A model generated the notes under the pieces. The model was not told the DNA's origin, did no database searches, and saw only the letters and a program-made list of their open reading frames with translations. The position numbers and the translations under genes are program-made. A stretch of 64,000 bases of DNA from Rhodoferax sp. (GTDB taxonomy: Bacteria; Pseudomonadota; Gammaproteobacteria; Burkholderiales; Burkholderiaceae_C): positions 36,820 to 100,819 of the forward strand of contig VMTC01000122.1 of NCBI GenBank assembly GCA_013791765.1, given 5' to 3'. How positions within the stretch are numbered: the first letter of the stretch is position 1; the number at the start of each line of letters is the position of its first letter. Of the stretch, positions 15,004 to 23,982 are shown in pieces.

Positions 15004-16858
15004 AAACCCGCTCAGCCTTGACGAGTTGCGCGAACTCGCGCGCAAGCGCTTTTTGGGACGTTCTGCCAGTTCGGCCAGTGCCTTGAGCGTGGCCGAGGCC
15101 CAGCATTTGTTTGAAGAACTCGAAATTCATCAAATTGAGCTGGAGTTGCAGAACGAGCACCTGAACACCGCGCGCCTGCAATTGGAGTCAGCGCTGAACC
15201 AGAGCAACCAGTTCAACGACTTTGCGCCCGTCGGCATTTTTTCGCTCGACGGTGCCGGCACGATCACCAAGTTGAATCTCGCCGGCGCCAGCTTGTTGGG
15301 GCGGGAGCGTGCCCGCCTGCTGGGCAGCCGCCTGGCGCTTTTTGTGGCTGATGCGGATCGCCCCAACTTCAATGCCATGCTGGAGCAAGCCACCGGCAGC
15401 GGCGACGTGCAGAGCGGAGAGCTCACTTTCGCCAACAAAGGGCCGCTGGTCTCGCATGTGCAGATCAAGGTGGCCGCCTTGGCGCCCAGTCTGGGCTGGC
15501 AGATCATTTTGCTTGACGTCACCGAGCGTCGCCTGGCCCAAGAGCAGTTGCGTGCTAGCGAGGAGCGCTGGAAACTGGCGCTGGAAGCCGCTGGTGACGG
15601 CGTGTGGGACTGGAATGTGCTGACCGGTGAAACCGCTTATTCCCGGCGCTTCGGGCAACTTTATGGTTTTGCCGAGAATGAATACGGGCATCACCTGGAC
15701 GACTGGATCACCCGCATTCACCCCAAAGACAAGTCGCGTGTGATCAACGCGCACCAGGACTGCCTGAGCGGCCAGCACGACAGCACTTCCGTTGAATTTC
15801 GCGGCCAATGCAAAGATGGCAACTACAAATGGGTGCTCTCCCGCGGTTCGGTCGTGAGCCGCAGCGCTGAGGGCAAAGCGCTGCGAATGGTCGGCACGCA
15901 AGTGGACATCAGCGCGCGTAAACAGACCGAAGAGGCTCTGCTGGTTGCCAGCCGGTTTCAGCAAGCGGTGTTTGACTCGTTGGTGGCCCAGGTGGCGGTG
16001 CTTGACCATCGCGCGACGGTGCTGCAAACCAATGCCGCGTGGCGCCAGTACGCACACGCCTGCGGGTTTTCAGAGCGACCTTGCTGCCTGAGTAGCAGTT
16101 ACCTGAGCATTCTGGCTTGCCTGACTGAACAGGACCCGCAAACGCTGCAGGCCGCGCAGCTTGGCATCAGTGCAGTTCTGGCGGGAGAATTGCCCCAGTT
16201 TCACCTGCCCGAGCCGTTTTTTACCCCGCTGGACAATCGCTGGTTCAGCCTGAAAATCACCCCGGTGCACGATCAAGCGCAGCGGCTGGTGGTCAGTCAT
16301 GAAGACGTCACCGCCCTCAAGACCGCAGAGCTGGCCAGCCTGACGCTGGCCAACGTCGACACCCTGACCGGCGCCTTAAGTCGGCGCAACTTCTTCAATC
16401 TGGCCGAGCAGGAGGTAGCGCGCTCAATCCGCTATGACTTGCCGTTGATGGTGCTGATGCTGGACCTGGATCACTTCAAAACCATCAATGACCAGCACGG
16501 CCATGCCGCGGGCGATGTGGTGCTGCAAAAATGTGTGCAGACCGTGACCTCGGTGCTGCGCGAGTCCGACCTGATCGGGCGCATTGGTGGCGAGGAGTTT
16601 GCAGTGCTGCTGCCCAATACGCCTTTGGAGGGCGGGCGGGCGCTGGCGCAGCGCATTGTGGAGAGCGTGCGTGCCAACCCGGTGCAAGCCGGTGGCAAGC
16701 CCATTGTCTACACGGTCAGCATCGGCGCGGGCTGTTTGTCGGGCGAGCACGCCTTTGACGAACTGCTGGGGCTGGCGGACGCGGCCCTGTACCGCGCCAA
16801 GGACGCGGGGCGCGACCGGCTTGAATTGAGCACCGAGCTGCCGCCTGCACTGGGCTGA
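14990..16858 (+). CDS. PAS-domain diguanylate cyclase (GGEEF)
   Basis: 622-residue soluble-looking sensor. After an N-terminal helix (HQIELELQNEHL) come about three PAS-type domains (about residues 70-190, 195-315, 320-440; the second has a PAC-like WDWN...GTQVDISARKQTEE). A GGDEF domain follows with the active-site motif GGEEF at 533-537. The inhibitory c-di-GMP site RESD lies five residues before it, so both activity and product inhibition are expected. The ATG at 14990 overlaps the CheB/CheR gene by 14 nt. No transmembrane helix is obvious. Confidence 0.9.
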   Translation: MAFRRNPLSLDELRELARKRFLGRSASSASALSVAEAQHLFEELEIHQIELELQNEHLNTARLQLESALNQSNQFNDFAPVGIFSLDGAGTITKLNLAGASLLGRERARLLGSRLALFVADADRPNFNAMLEQATGSGDVQSGELTFANKGPLVSHVQIKVAALAPSLGWQIILLDVTERRLAQEQLRASEERWKLALEAAGDGVWDWNVLTGETAYSRRFGQLYGFAENEYGHHLDDWITRIHPKDKSRVINAHQDCLSGQHDSTSVEFRGQCKDGNYKWVLSRGSVVSRSAEGKALRMVGTQVDISARKQTEEALLVASRFQQAVFDSLVAQVAVLDHRATVLQTNAAWRQYAHACGFSERPCCLSSSYLSILACLTEQDPQTLQAAQLGISAVLAGELPQFHLPEPFFTPLDNRWFSLKITPVHDQAQRLVVSHEDVTALKTAELASLTLANVDTLTGALSRRNFFNLAEQEVARSIRYDLPLMVLMLDLDHFKTINDQHGHAAGDVVLQKCVQTVTSVLRESDLIGRIGGEEFAVLLPNTPLEGGRALAQRIVESVRANPVQAGGKPIVYTVSIGAGCLSGEHAFDELLGLADAALYRAKDAGRDRLELSTELPPALG

Positions 16859-17049
16859 AGGACCGGGCTGCGCGCAGCTTTGCGAGCCATCAAGCCTGCG
16901 CGCTGTCGCTGGCGCTGCGCTGCACAAACGCCGGTCGGCGCCAGCTTTGAGAATTCTCAACTCAGCGCGGCGCCACCTTGTCTAAAGTCGAGTGCACAAC
17001 ACGTCAGCGCGTGGTGCCCGATCAACCAAAGTGTCTACTGCTGGAGCCC

Positions 17050-17292
17050 ATGATGAGAACCGATGCCGAACTGAAAGCCGACGTGATGGAACGCCTTGAT
17101 GCGATTCCCGCTGTCAATGCCTCTGACATTGAGGTCGATGTGGATGCTGGCGTGGTGACCTTGAGTGGCAGCGTTGATACCCAGCAAACACGCTTTCAGG
17201 TCGAGCGCACGGCGCGCCGCGTGCCGGGTATTCGCAGTCTGGCCGTCAGTCTGAGGCCCCATCAGATGGCAGGCAAAAAGCACTACCACTGA
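17050..17292 (+). CDS. Small BON-domain protein
   Basis: 80-residue single BON domain (DAELKADVMERLDAIPAV; DIEVDVDAGVVTLSGSVDT; VERTARRVPGIRSLAVSL), a fold linked to membrane or stress functions as in OsmY. No signal peptide is seen, so it may be cytoplasmic. ATG codons at 17050 and 17053 are both possible; GGAG lies at 17043-17046. A longer frame from 16978 lacks family sequence. The convergent small gene, lon and hsp20 beyond it make a stress-related neighbourhood. Confidence 0.72.
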   Translation: MMRTDAELKADVMERLDAIPAVNASDIEVDVDAGVVTLSGSVDTQQTRFQVERTARRVPGIRSLAVSLRPHQMAGKKHYH

Positions 17293-17296
17293 GCCG

Positions 17297-17318
17297 GGCC
17301 CCATCGGGCCTTTAATTT
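17297..17318 (+). terminator. Weak rho-independent terminator after the BON gene
   Basis: 5-bp GC stem GGCCC/GGGCC with CATC loop followed by TTTAATTT, 4 nt after the BON-gene stop. It also abuts the end of the convergent small gene. Confidence 0.5.
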
Positions 17319-17506
17319 GAAGACATTTTTTGCAGTAATTGCTGCACCGTGGCTTGCGTCGCCTGGCGCCGTTCGAGGTCGGTCTCAAACTGCAGATCAC
17401 GCATCGACAGCGACAACTCGACCAGCGCATCGCGCAGCTCATACAAAGCCGCCCCAATCTCCTGGAAAGCCGCGTCTGCCCTGGCCCCTGTTGGTGAGTT
17501 TTCCAT
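17312..17506 (-). CDS. Small hypothetical helical protein downstream of lon
   Basis: 64 residues, acidic and predicted all-helical (FQEIGAALYELRDALVELSL; DLERRQATQATVQQLLQKM); no named family recognised. Support comes from a good AGGAG ribosome-binding site 9 nt before the ATG (minus strand) and its position in line after lon, 67 nt downstream. It may be co-transcribed with hsp20-lon and so heat-shock controlled; this is inference. Confidence 0.5.
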   Translation of the reverse strand: MENSPTGARADAAFQEIGAALYELRDALVELSLSMRDLQFETDLERRQATQATVQQLLQKMSSN

Positions 17507-17573
17507 TTTGGCTCTCCTGATGTGTGACTTGAACTCACTCTACCGCGCTCGAGTTGACGGCGTTTGCGCATTC

Positions 17574-19967
17574 TCAAATTGACGGATCGGCGAGCTCAAT
17601 GGCCGCCTTGAGCGCTTGAGCGATGTCATCAAGATAGACGAATTCAAGTTGCTCACGGGCCTGCAACGGCACCTCGTCCAGGTCTTTTCGATTGCGCGCG
17701 GGCAACATGATTGTCTTGATGCCAGCGGCCAGCGCTGCCAGTATTTTTTCTTTGATGCCGCCCACCGGCAACACCAGGCCGCGCAAGCTGATCTCGCCGG
17801 TCATGGCGACATCGCTGCGCACCGGGCGGTTCATGAAAAGAGAGGCCAGGGCAATGAACATGGCCACGCCCGCACTCGGGCCGTCCTTGGGAATGGCGCC
17901 GGCTGGCACATGAATATGCACGTCGGTTCTTTCCAGCACGGCGGCGTCAAGCCCGAAAGTAGTGGCCCTGGACTTCACCAGCGTCAGCGCGGCCTGGGCC
18001 GACTCCTTCATCACGTCGCCCAGTTGCCCGGTCAGGATCAGGCGCCCTGTGCCCGCCATGCGGCTCGCTTCGATGAACAAAATGTCCCCGCCCACGGGCG
18101 TCCAGGCCAGCCCGGTCGCCACGCCCGGCAGGCCAGCGCGCAAGGCGACTTCATTCTCGAACTTGGCTGGGCCCAGCACCTCCTCCAGATCGGGCGCGTC
18201 AACCCGTGCGCTTGCTATTTCCCCTTCAGCGATGCGCACGGCCACACGCCTGCAGACCGCGCCAATCTGGCGCTCCAGGTTGCGCACGCCGGCTTCGCGC
18301 GTGTAGTCGCGGATGATGCTGGCGAGTGCCGCGTCGCTGATCTCCAGTTGCTCGGGCGCCAAGCCAGTGTCATCGAGCTGGCGCGCCACCAGGTAGCGCC
18401 GGGCGATCTCACGCTTTTCTTCCTGCGTGTAGCCCGACAGGTGCAGCACCTCCATGCGGTCACGCAAGGGGCCGGGAATCGGGTCGAGCACATTGGCGGT
18501 GGTGATGAACAGCACCTGCGACAGGTCATAAGGTACGGCCAGGTAATTGTCGCGAAAGCTGTTGTTTTGCTCCGGGTCCAGCACCTCCAGGAGCGCTGCC
18601 GACGGGTCGCCCTGGATGCCGCCGCCGAGTTTGTCAATCTCGTCGAGCATCATGACGCAGCCGCGCGTGCCGGCCTTCTTTAAGGCCTGGATGATGTTGC
18701 CGGGAAGGGCGCCGATGTAGGTGCGCCGGTGGCCGCGGATTTCGGCCTCGTCATGCACGCCGCCGAGCGACACCCGCACAAATTTGCGTCCCATCGCGCG
18801 CGCGATCGATTGCCCGAGTGAGGTCTTGCCCACGCCGGGCGGCCCGACCAGACACAGGATCGGGCCGTGGCCGCCGGGTTTGAGCTTGCGCACGGCCAAG
18901 AATTCGACAATACGCTTCTTCACTTTTTCCAGATCAAAGTGATCGGCATCCAACACCTGGCGCGCCTGCGCCACGTCAATGGTGTCGGGCTCGGGTGCTT
19001 TCCAGGGCAATTCAACCAGCCAGTCGAGGTAGGTGCGCACCATTGAGTACTCGGACGAGCCATCCGCCATGCGCTCGAGCCGCTTGAGCTCCTTGGTCGC
19101 TTGCTTGGCGACCTCTTCGGGCATGTCGGCGTCTTCGATCAATTGGCGCAGTTCGTTGATCTCAGCGGCATTGCCAACGCCTTCGTCGCCGAGTTCTTTC
19201 TGGATCGACTTCAATTGCTCGCGCAGCAGGAACTCGCGCTCGCGCTGCCCCAGACTGGTCTTGGTGCGCCTGTCAATGTCACGCGAAAGTTTCAGGACAT
19301 CCATGCGGTGCGTCAACATCTCAAGCACCCGGTCCAGGCGCCGGCGCAGGTCAAATTCCTCCAGAATTTCCTGTTTCTCCGGTGCCTTGATGTCCACGTA
19401 GCCCGCCACCAGGTCGGCCAGCATGGCCGGGGTGTCGATGCCCTGCACCGCGTGCACCATTTCGGCGGGCACCTGCGGCATCATTTGCAGCACCTCAACG
19501 GCGCGCTCCTTGAGCCGCATGAAGCGCGCCTCGATTTCTCGGTCGTCCGGCACGACCATCTCGGCAATGCGTTCGATCCGTGCTACGGTGAAAGGGAAAC
19601 CCTTCACGTAGCCGGTGACGCGAAAACGCTGCTGGCCCTGGCACACGATGTGATGAGTGCCGTCGGGCGTGGTGACATAGCGCAGGATCGCGGCGATGGT
19701 GCCGACGCCCGACAAATCGTTGGGGCCTGGTGTTTCCACCTCCGGGTTCTTCTGCATCAGGATGCCCACGGCCTGATCGGTTTTGACCGCGTACTGGGCG
19801 GCTGCAATCGAGCTTTCTCGCCCGATCGAGATCGGCACCACCATGCCCGGAAACAGCACCATGTTGCGCACCGGCACGACGATCAGGGCGTCGTCGGGCA
19901 GCTCAGGCATGGGGTCTTCTGGCGCCAAAGAGTCGCTTTTGTCGGGCAAATGGATGACTTGACTCAT
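17574..19967 (-). CDS. lon: ATP-dependent protease Lon
   Basis: 797-residue AAA+ serine protease that degrades misfolded and regulatory proteins. Order seen: N-terminal substrate-binding domain ([20 protein letters not shown] near residue 28), coiled middle, AAA+ module with Walker [13 protein letters not shown] and Walker [10 protein letters not shown], and the C-terminal protease domain with the catalytic Ser in [10 protein letters not shown] and the downstream Lys in [12 protein letters not shown]. Length is typical. Its ATG overlaps the hsp20 stop by 4 nt, a pairing not usual for the housekeeping lon (normally after clpX), so this may be a second, stress-linked lon copy. Confidence 0.93.
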   Translation of the reverse strand: MSQVIHLPDKSDSLAPEDPMPELPDDALIVVPVRNMVLFPGMVVPISIGRESSIAAAQYAVKTDQAVGILMQKNPEVETPGPNDLSGVGTIAAILRYVTTPDGTHHIVCQGQQRFRVTGYVKGFPFTVARIERIAEMVVPDDREIEARFMRLKERAVEVLQMMPQVPAEMVHAVQGIDTPAMLADLVAGYVDIKAPEKQEILEEFDLRRRLDRVLEMLTHRMDVLKLSRDIDRRTKTSLGQREREFLLREQLKSIQKELGDEGVGNAAEINELRQLIEDADMPEEVAKQATKELKRLERMADGSSEYSMVRTYLDWLVELPWKAPEPDTIDVAQARQVLDADHFDLEKVKKRIVEFLAVRKLKPGGHGPILCLVGPPGVGKTSLGQSIARAMGRKFVRVSLGGVHDEAEIRGHRRTYIGALPGNIIQALKKAGTRGCVMMLDEIDKLGGGIQGDPSAALLEVLDPEQNNSFRDNYLAVPYDLSQVLFITTANVLDPIPGPLRDRMEVLHLSGYTQEEKREIARRYLVARQLDDTGLAPEQLEISDAALASIIRDYTREAGVRNLERQIGAVCRRVAVRIAEGEIASARVDAPDLEEVLGPAKFENEVALRAGLPGVATGLAWTPVGGDILFIEASRMAGTGRLILTGQLGDVMKESAQAALTLVKSRATTFGLDAAVLERTDVHIHVPAGAIPKDGPSAGVAMFIALASLFMNRPVRSDVAMTGEISLRGLVLPVGGIKEKILAALAAGIKTIMLPARNRKDLDEVPLQAREQLEFVYLDDIAQALKAAIELADPSI

Positions 19968-20368
19968 GGGTGTTGCTCCAGATGAAGGCGCAGGCAGCCG
20001 TGCTCGAACTGCATGTCAGCGAGGCGATAGTTCGCATCCGGCAAGCCGATGCGGCGCTCAAAGCGACCATAGGGAATTTCCAGCCGGACGATCACACCGG
20101 TGCCCAGGTTGGGGCCGAACTGGCGCTCGCCGCGCACCACAATGCACTGTGACTCCAGACTCACCGACAGGCGCTGCGGCGCCACCCCGGGCAGTGCGAT
20201 CAGAAGGCCGAGTTCATGTTCATTCGCCACCATGTCGACCGGTGGTTGCCAGCACGGTGCGTTGTCAAGGTGGCCAACATGGAACAACTGGCGCTGCAGG
20301 CGGTCGGCGCTGTGCAGCCGCTCAATCGCTTGCTCCAGCATCCAGGCTCGGGGATCATGATGCCGCAT
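19964..20368 (-). CDS. Hsp20/alpha-crystallin small heat-shock protein
   Basis: 134-residue ATP-independent holdase chaperone. The alpha-crystallin domain is visible (VDMVANEHELGLLIALPGV; QCIVVRGERQFG; LEIPYGRFERRIGLP), ending with DMQFEHGCLRLHLEQ. It overlaps lon by 4 nt, coupling a holdase to a protease that removes the proteins it fails to save. A heat-shock promoter was looked for upstream but no clear sigma-32 site could be read. Confidence 0.85.
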   Translation of the reverse strand: MRHHDPRAWMLEQAIERLHSADRLQRQLFHVGHLDNAPCWQPPVDMVANEHELGLLIALPGVAPQRLSVSLESQCIVVRGERQFGPNLGTGVIVRLEIPYGRFERRIGLPDANYRLADMQFEHGCLRLHLEQHP

Positions 20369-20626
20369 GGATTAGCCTTGTCCCGTCTGCATTGCCTGGT
20401 CTCCTTGTACTTGTGCTGGCGCCCGATCAATCAGGCTCAGTCAAGCGTAAGAGCAGCACCCGATTGGCCGCTTGAGAAAACGCAAGCGGTTTGAGGGCCC
20501 GCCTTTGACACGTCGGCGGGCGGCCTTGTGGATCGATGCGGGTGGATAGCCTAAATGCAATGAAAGGGCGTGTATCAGGCGCAAACCCGCATTTACAGCC
20601 AGCGTAAGCTGGAGTATCGTCAGCAG

Positions 20627-20779
20627 ATGAAAAAGCAAAGTATCTGGACCGTCGACCTGGTCGAGTTGCTCAAGTTATGGCTGAGCGACCTAGTGGCTTT
20701 TTTCGAGACTGCCCTGATGTTTGTGGTGCTGTCGCTGCCGGTGGTGATTTCAGCGTTGGTGCTGTGGTGGCTGATGTAG
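20627..20779 (+). CDS. Small single-helix membrane peptide, hypothetical
   Basis: 50 residues: a polar N-terminus (MKKQSIWTVDLVELLKLWL) followed by a long hydrophobic helix (FETALMFVVLSLPVVISALVLWWLM). GGAG lies 12 nt before the ATG. The frame extends upstream to 20570 from a GTG, but the lysine-started form looks more natural. No family was recognised. The gene stands alone between divergent hsp20 and convergent EamA. Confidence 0.45.
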   Translation: MKKQSIWTVDLVELLKLWLSDLVAFFETALMFVVLSLPVVISALVLWWLM

Positions 20780-20807
20780 TGCCGCGGGTCGATGGTCCCC
20801 TGAGGGA

Positions 20808-21704
20808 TCAACGCCGCAGTTGCACCAAGCCCGCCGACAGCGCGGTGCCGCACACGATGATGACGGCGCACACGAGCATCCACAGCGACACCACCTCGCC
20901 CAAAAAGATCACGCCGTAAATCACCGCAAACACCGGGATCGCAAAGGTCACGCTCAAAGAGCGCGCTGGCCCCACGTTCTCAATCAGCCGGAAATACAGG
21001 ATGTAGGCCACGCCGGTGCACAGCACGCCCACGGCCAGCAGCGCCAGCCAGGCCGTCGGGCTGGGCATCTGCTGCGGCCACAGCCACAGCGTGGGCAAGG
21101 CCAAGCCCAGCGTGGCGCCGAACTGGCTGCCAGCGGCAGTGACCAGCGAGGGCAGGCCGCTCAGGTAGCGCTTGGTGTAACTGGCCGAGATGCCGTAGCA
21201 CAGGCAGGCCGTCAAAACCGCCAGCACGGCCCAGCCGGTGGCCAGGCCCGAGGCGCCAGGCTTGAAGCTGGCTTTGTCCCAGGCCAGTAACGCCACGCCA
21301 GCAAAGCCGATCAGCAAACCCAGAATGCGCAGGCCGTGGGGTCGGTCCTTGAGCCAAGCCCAGGCGACCACGGCGCCAAACAAGGGCGTCGTTGCATTCA
21401 AGATGGCCGACAGGCCGCTGCTGATCGACAGCAGCGCAAAGGAGAAGCAGGCAAAGGGAATGGCGGAGTTGAACAGGCCGACGAAAAAGACTTCTTTCCA
21501 ATGCCGCGCCAGTTGAGGCCCCAGACCGCGCCACAGCAACAAGGGCCCCAAGAACAGGGCAGCAATCGCCACCCGCAGACCGGCTGTCGGGATGGCGCCA
21601 AACTCCTGCGCACCCAGGCGCATGAACATGAAGGACGAGCCCCAGATGGCGGCGAGCAGCACAAACTCGGTGCGCCAGGGCCGGGTCGGCGAAGGTGAAT
21701 TCAA
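20808..21704 (-). CDS. DMT-superfamily (EamA) transporter
   Basis: 298-residue inner-membrane protein with about ten helices in two EamA repeats (LAAIWGSSFMFMRLG at the N-terminus; LTACLCYGISASYTKRYL beginning the second). Substrate unknown; amino-acid or metabolite export is usual in the family. It overlaps the ogt stop by 4 nt and is probably in one minus-strand operon with the alkylation-repair genes. Confidence 0.85.
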   Translation of the reverse strand: MNSPSPTRPWRTEFVLLAAIWGSSFMFMRLGAQEFGAIPTAGLRVAIAALFLGPLLLWRGLGPQLARHWKEVFFVGLFNSAIPFACFSFALLSISSGLSAILNATTPLFGAVVAWAWLKDRPHGLRILGLLIGFAGVALLAWDKASFKPGASGLATGWAVLAVLTACLCYGISASYTKRYLSGLPSLVTAAGSQFGATLGLALPTLWLWPQQMPSPTAWLALLAVGVLCTGVAYILYFRLIENVGPARSLSVTFAIPVFAVIYGVIFLGEVVSLWMLVCAVIIVCGTALSAGLVQLRR

Positions 21705-22243
21705 AGTGTTCCTTGGGTTAGGCCGGCGTGGGTCGAGGGCGCAAACGCCGCGCCTTCAAGCAGCAACAGGGCGCGTTTGCGCTCGACCCCGCCAGCGTAG
21801 CCGGTCAGGGCACCTTTGGTACCGAGCACGCGGTGACAAGGCACGATGATACTCAAGGGGTTGCGTCCGATCGCGCCGCCCACGGCCCTGCCGTAGAGGG
21901 CAGCGGGTTTGCCGATGGCCACACTGATATCGCCATAGCTGCAGGTGCTGCCACGCGGGATATTCAGTAGTGCTCGCCAGACCGACTGCTGAAAACCAGT
22001 GCCGCCGCTCAAATCCAGGGGCAGATCGAAGGACTGGCGCCGACCCGCAAAATAGTCGTTGATTTGCGTGCGGGCTAGGTCGAAGATGGCGGCGTCGCCG
22101 ACCTCGGGCCAGCCTGAGGTGTCGGGCTGGTGGCTCTGGCCGTCAAACCAGGCGCCCAGCAATTTGCCGTCGCTGGCGGCCAGGATGATGCGCCCCAGCG
22201 GGCTGGCGTAGCTCGTTTGCACGGTTGTTGTTGAATATTTCAT
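21701..22243 (-). CDS. ogt: Methylated-DNA--[protein]-cysteine S-methyltransferase
   Basis: 180-residue suicide repair protein that removes alkyl groups from O6-methylguanine. It carries the active-site motif IVPCHRV, preceded by the helix-turn-helix region (FQQSVWRALLNIPRGSTCSY) and followed by GYAGGVERKRALLLLEG. ATG at 22243 preferred over 22270 because homology begins near YSTTTVQTSYASPLG. The stop overlaps the EamA start; alkA lies 46 nt upstream. Confidence 0.92.
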   Translation of the reverse strand: MKYSTTTVQTSYASPLGRIILAASDGKLLGAWFDGQSHQPDTSGWPEVGDAAIFDLARTQINDYFAGRRQSFDLPLDLSGGTGFQQSVWRALLNIPRGSTCSYGDISVAIGKPAALYGRAVGGAIGRNPLSIIVPCHRVLGTKGALTGYAGGVERKRALLLLEGAAFAPSTHAGLTQGTL

Positions 22244-22282
22244 GTCATTTCGCCTTGCGGCCCTTGTCAAATAAGCGCTGCA

Positions 22283-22301
22283 TGCTATTTATATAATAGC
22301 A
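22283..22301. promoter_or_regulatory. Inverted repeat TGCTATT-TATAT-AATAGCA between alkA and ogt
   Basis: Perfect 7-bp arms around an AT-rich centre, 40 nt before the ogt start and overlapping the alkA stop codon. It could include a -10-like element for ogt or be a small operator. Weak evidence. Confidence 0.3.
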
Positions 22302-23860
22302 GATGAAGTGTCTGGGAGCGGGCGCACGGTCGGCGCCAGAGTCGCCCAAGCCCGCACTAGCGCGTAGCTGCGCCACGGTTGCCAGGCGTGAGACGCGGTC
22401 AGCGCCTCTAGCGCCGGGTTTTTTGCATCTTGCACGCCCAGCGCCCGGTGCAGCGCAACATCGCCGGCCGCAAAGGCGTCGGGCCAGCGCAGCGCCCGCA
22501 TCGCGATGTACTGGGCGGTCCAGTCGCCCACCCCGGGCAGCTCCTTCAGCGCGGCCACGGTGGCCGCCACGTCGGCACCGGCGTGTAACTGCAGGCGCTG
22601 CGTCAACACGGCGCTGGCGATCGACCGGATCGCGGCCTGGCGCTGCTTGACGATGCCCAGCTCGCCCAGCGCATCGCCGCTGGCGTCGGCCAGCGCGGCG
22701 GGTGTCGGAAAGAGCCGGTTCAGCCCGGCAAAAGGCGTATCGACGGGCTCACCCCAGCGCGCCACAAGCCGGGTCGCAAGCGTGCGCGCCGCCGCCACCG
22801 TGATCTGCTGGCCCAGGACGGCACGCACGGCGAGTTCAAAGCCGTCGAGCGCGCCGGGTACACGCAAACCGTCGCCCAGGGGAAATCTCGCATGCAGCAG
22901 ACTGTTGATGGCGCCGGGATCGGCGTCCAGGTCCAACAGGGCGCGCACGCGTGCCATCACCCCGGGTAGCACACCCAGCAGGGAATCGCTCAGGCGCAGT
23001 TCGACACGGTTCTGCGCGTCATCAAAACTAGCCTCGATCCAGCCGGTGTAGCGCTTCTCAAAGGCTGTGACGGCGACGGTCTTGCGCAGGCTCAAGTGGT
23101 CCGCGCTGAGCGTGACGTCTTCGATGCCGGTGACTTGCCGCGTGGCAAAGAACGCCAGCATGGCGCGGGCGTCGTAAGGCGGGCGATACGCCAGCCGGAC
23201 CTGAAGACCCGCGTGGGCGCCGCCCTGAGTGCCGCGCGCTCGGCTGCGGCGCAGCTGGCTGGGGTTGAGGGCGTAATGCTCGGCAAACGCGGCATTGAAA
23301 CGCCGCACGCTGGCGAAACCACTGAGCTGCGCCACTTCGGTGACGGGCAGCGCCGTGTCGGTGAGCAGCTGCTTGGCCGTCAGCAGGCGCCGCGTTTGCA
23401 GGTATTGCAGCGGCGAGACACCCAGGGCCGCCGAAAAAACGCGGCGCAAATGACGCTCGCTCACACCCAGGCGCAGCGCGAGTTGCGCCACACTGGGCGG
23501 GCCTTGCGCCCACGCCTCGGGGGTATCGAGCAGGCGTGCGGCCTGTGCGGCCAGAATGCTGCAGGCGTCCTGCATCGACCACGCGCGCGCCTCGGGCGCA
23601 AGACCGAGGGCGAGCGTGCCCGGTGCGAGTTCCGGGCGGCAGCGCAGGCAGGGCCTAAAACCCGCGCGTTCGGCTTGCGCGGCGTGGCTAAAGAAAAGGC
23701 AGTTCTCGCGCTTGGGCGTGCGCACGCGACAGACCGGGCGGCAATAAATTCCGGTGGAGGTGACGCCGGTGAAAAAGCAGCCGTCAAAGCGCGCGTCCTT
23801 GGCCTTCAGGGCGAGGTAGCGGGCGTCATCGATCGCAGCGGCGCTAATGGGTGTCATCAC
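22289..23860 (-). CDS. alkA: Ada-like/AlkA DNA-3-methyladenine glycosylase II fusion
   Basis: 523 residues. The N-terminal Ada zinc domain has the cysteines FDGCFFTGVTSTGIYCRPVC and CLRCRPE (methyl-phosphotriester acceptor type). An AraC helix-turn-helix domain follows (VAQLALRLGVSERHLRRVF), then a glycosylase domain with HhH motif LKELPGVGDWTAQYIAMRA and the catalytic Asp region (FAAGDVALHRALG). It excises alkylated bases and may also regulate the adaptive response. It lies directly upstream of ogt. ATG codons at 23860 and 23857 are both possible. Confidence 0.9.
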   Translation of the reverse strand: MMTPISAAAIDDARYLALKAKDARFDGCFFTGVTSTGIYCRPVCRVRTPKRENCLFFSHAAQAERAGFRPCLRCRPELAPGTLALGLAPEARAWSMQDACSILAAQAARLLDTPEAWAQGPPSVAQLALRLGVSERHLRRVFSAALGVSPLQYLQTRRLLTAKQLLTDTALPVTEVAQLSGFASVRRFNAAFAEHYALNPSQLRRSRARGTQGGAHAGLQVRLAYRPPYDARAMLAFFATRQVTGIEDVTLSADHLSLRKTVAVTAFEKRYTGWIEASFDDAQNRVELRLSDSLLGVLPGVMARVRALLDLDADPGAINSLLHARFPLGDGLRVPGALDGFELAVRAVLGQQITVAAARTLATRLVARWGEPVDTPFAGLNRLFPTPAALADASGDALGELGIVKQRQAAIRSIASAVLTQRLQLHAGADVAATVAALKELPGVGDWTAQYIAMRALRWPDAFAAGDVALHRALGVQDAKNPALEALTASHAWQPWRSYALVRAWATLAPTVRPLPDTSSAII

Positions 23861-23982
23861 AACAATGATACGCGGGCGCTGGCGCCAGACCAGCCGTTTT
23901 CGGACCTGTCCCTGGGCTGGCCGGCCCTTATCTACAATCCAATGCGACTATCGATTCAACCCCTTTTGTCAGGAACCCCGTC

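Noticed and set aside
20497-20521. GCCCGCC/GGCGGGC inverted repeat between hsp20 and the small membrane peptide
   Set aside because: No T-run and an 11-nt loop; not clearly a terminator or operator.
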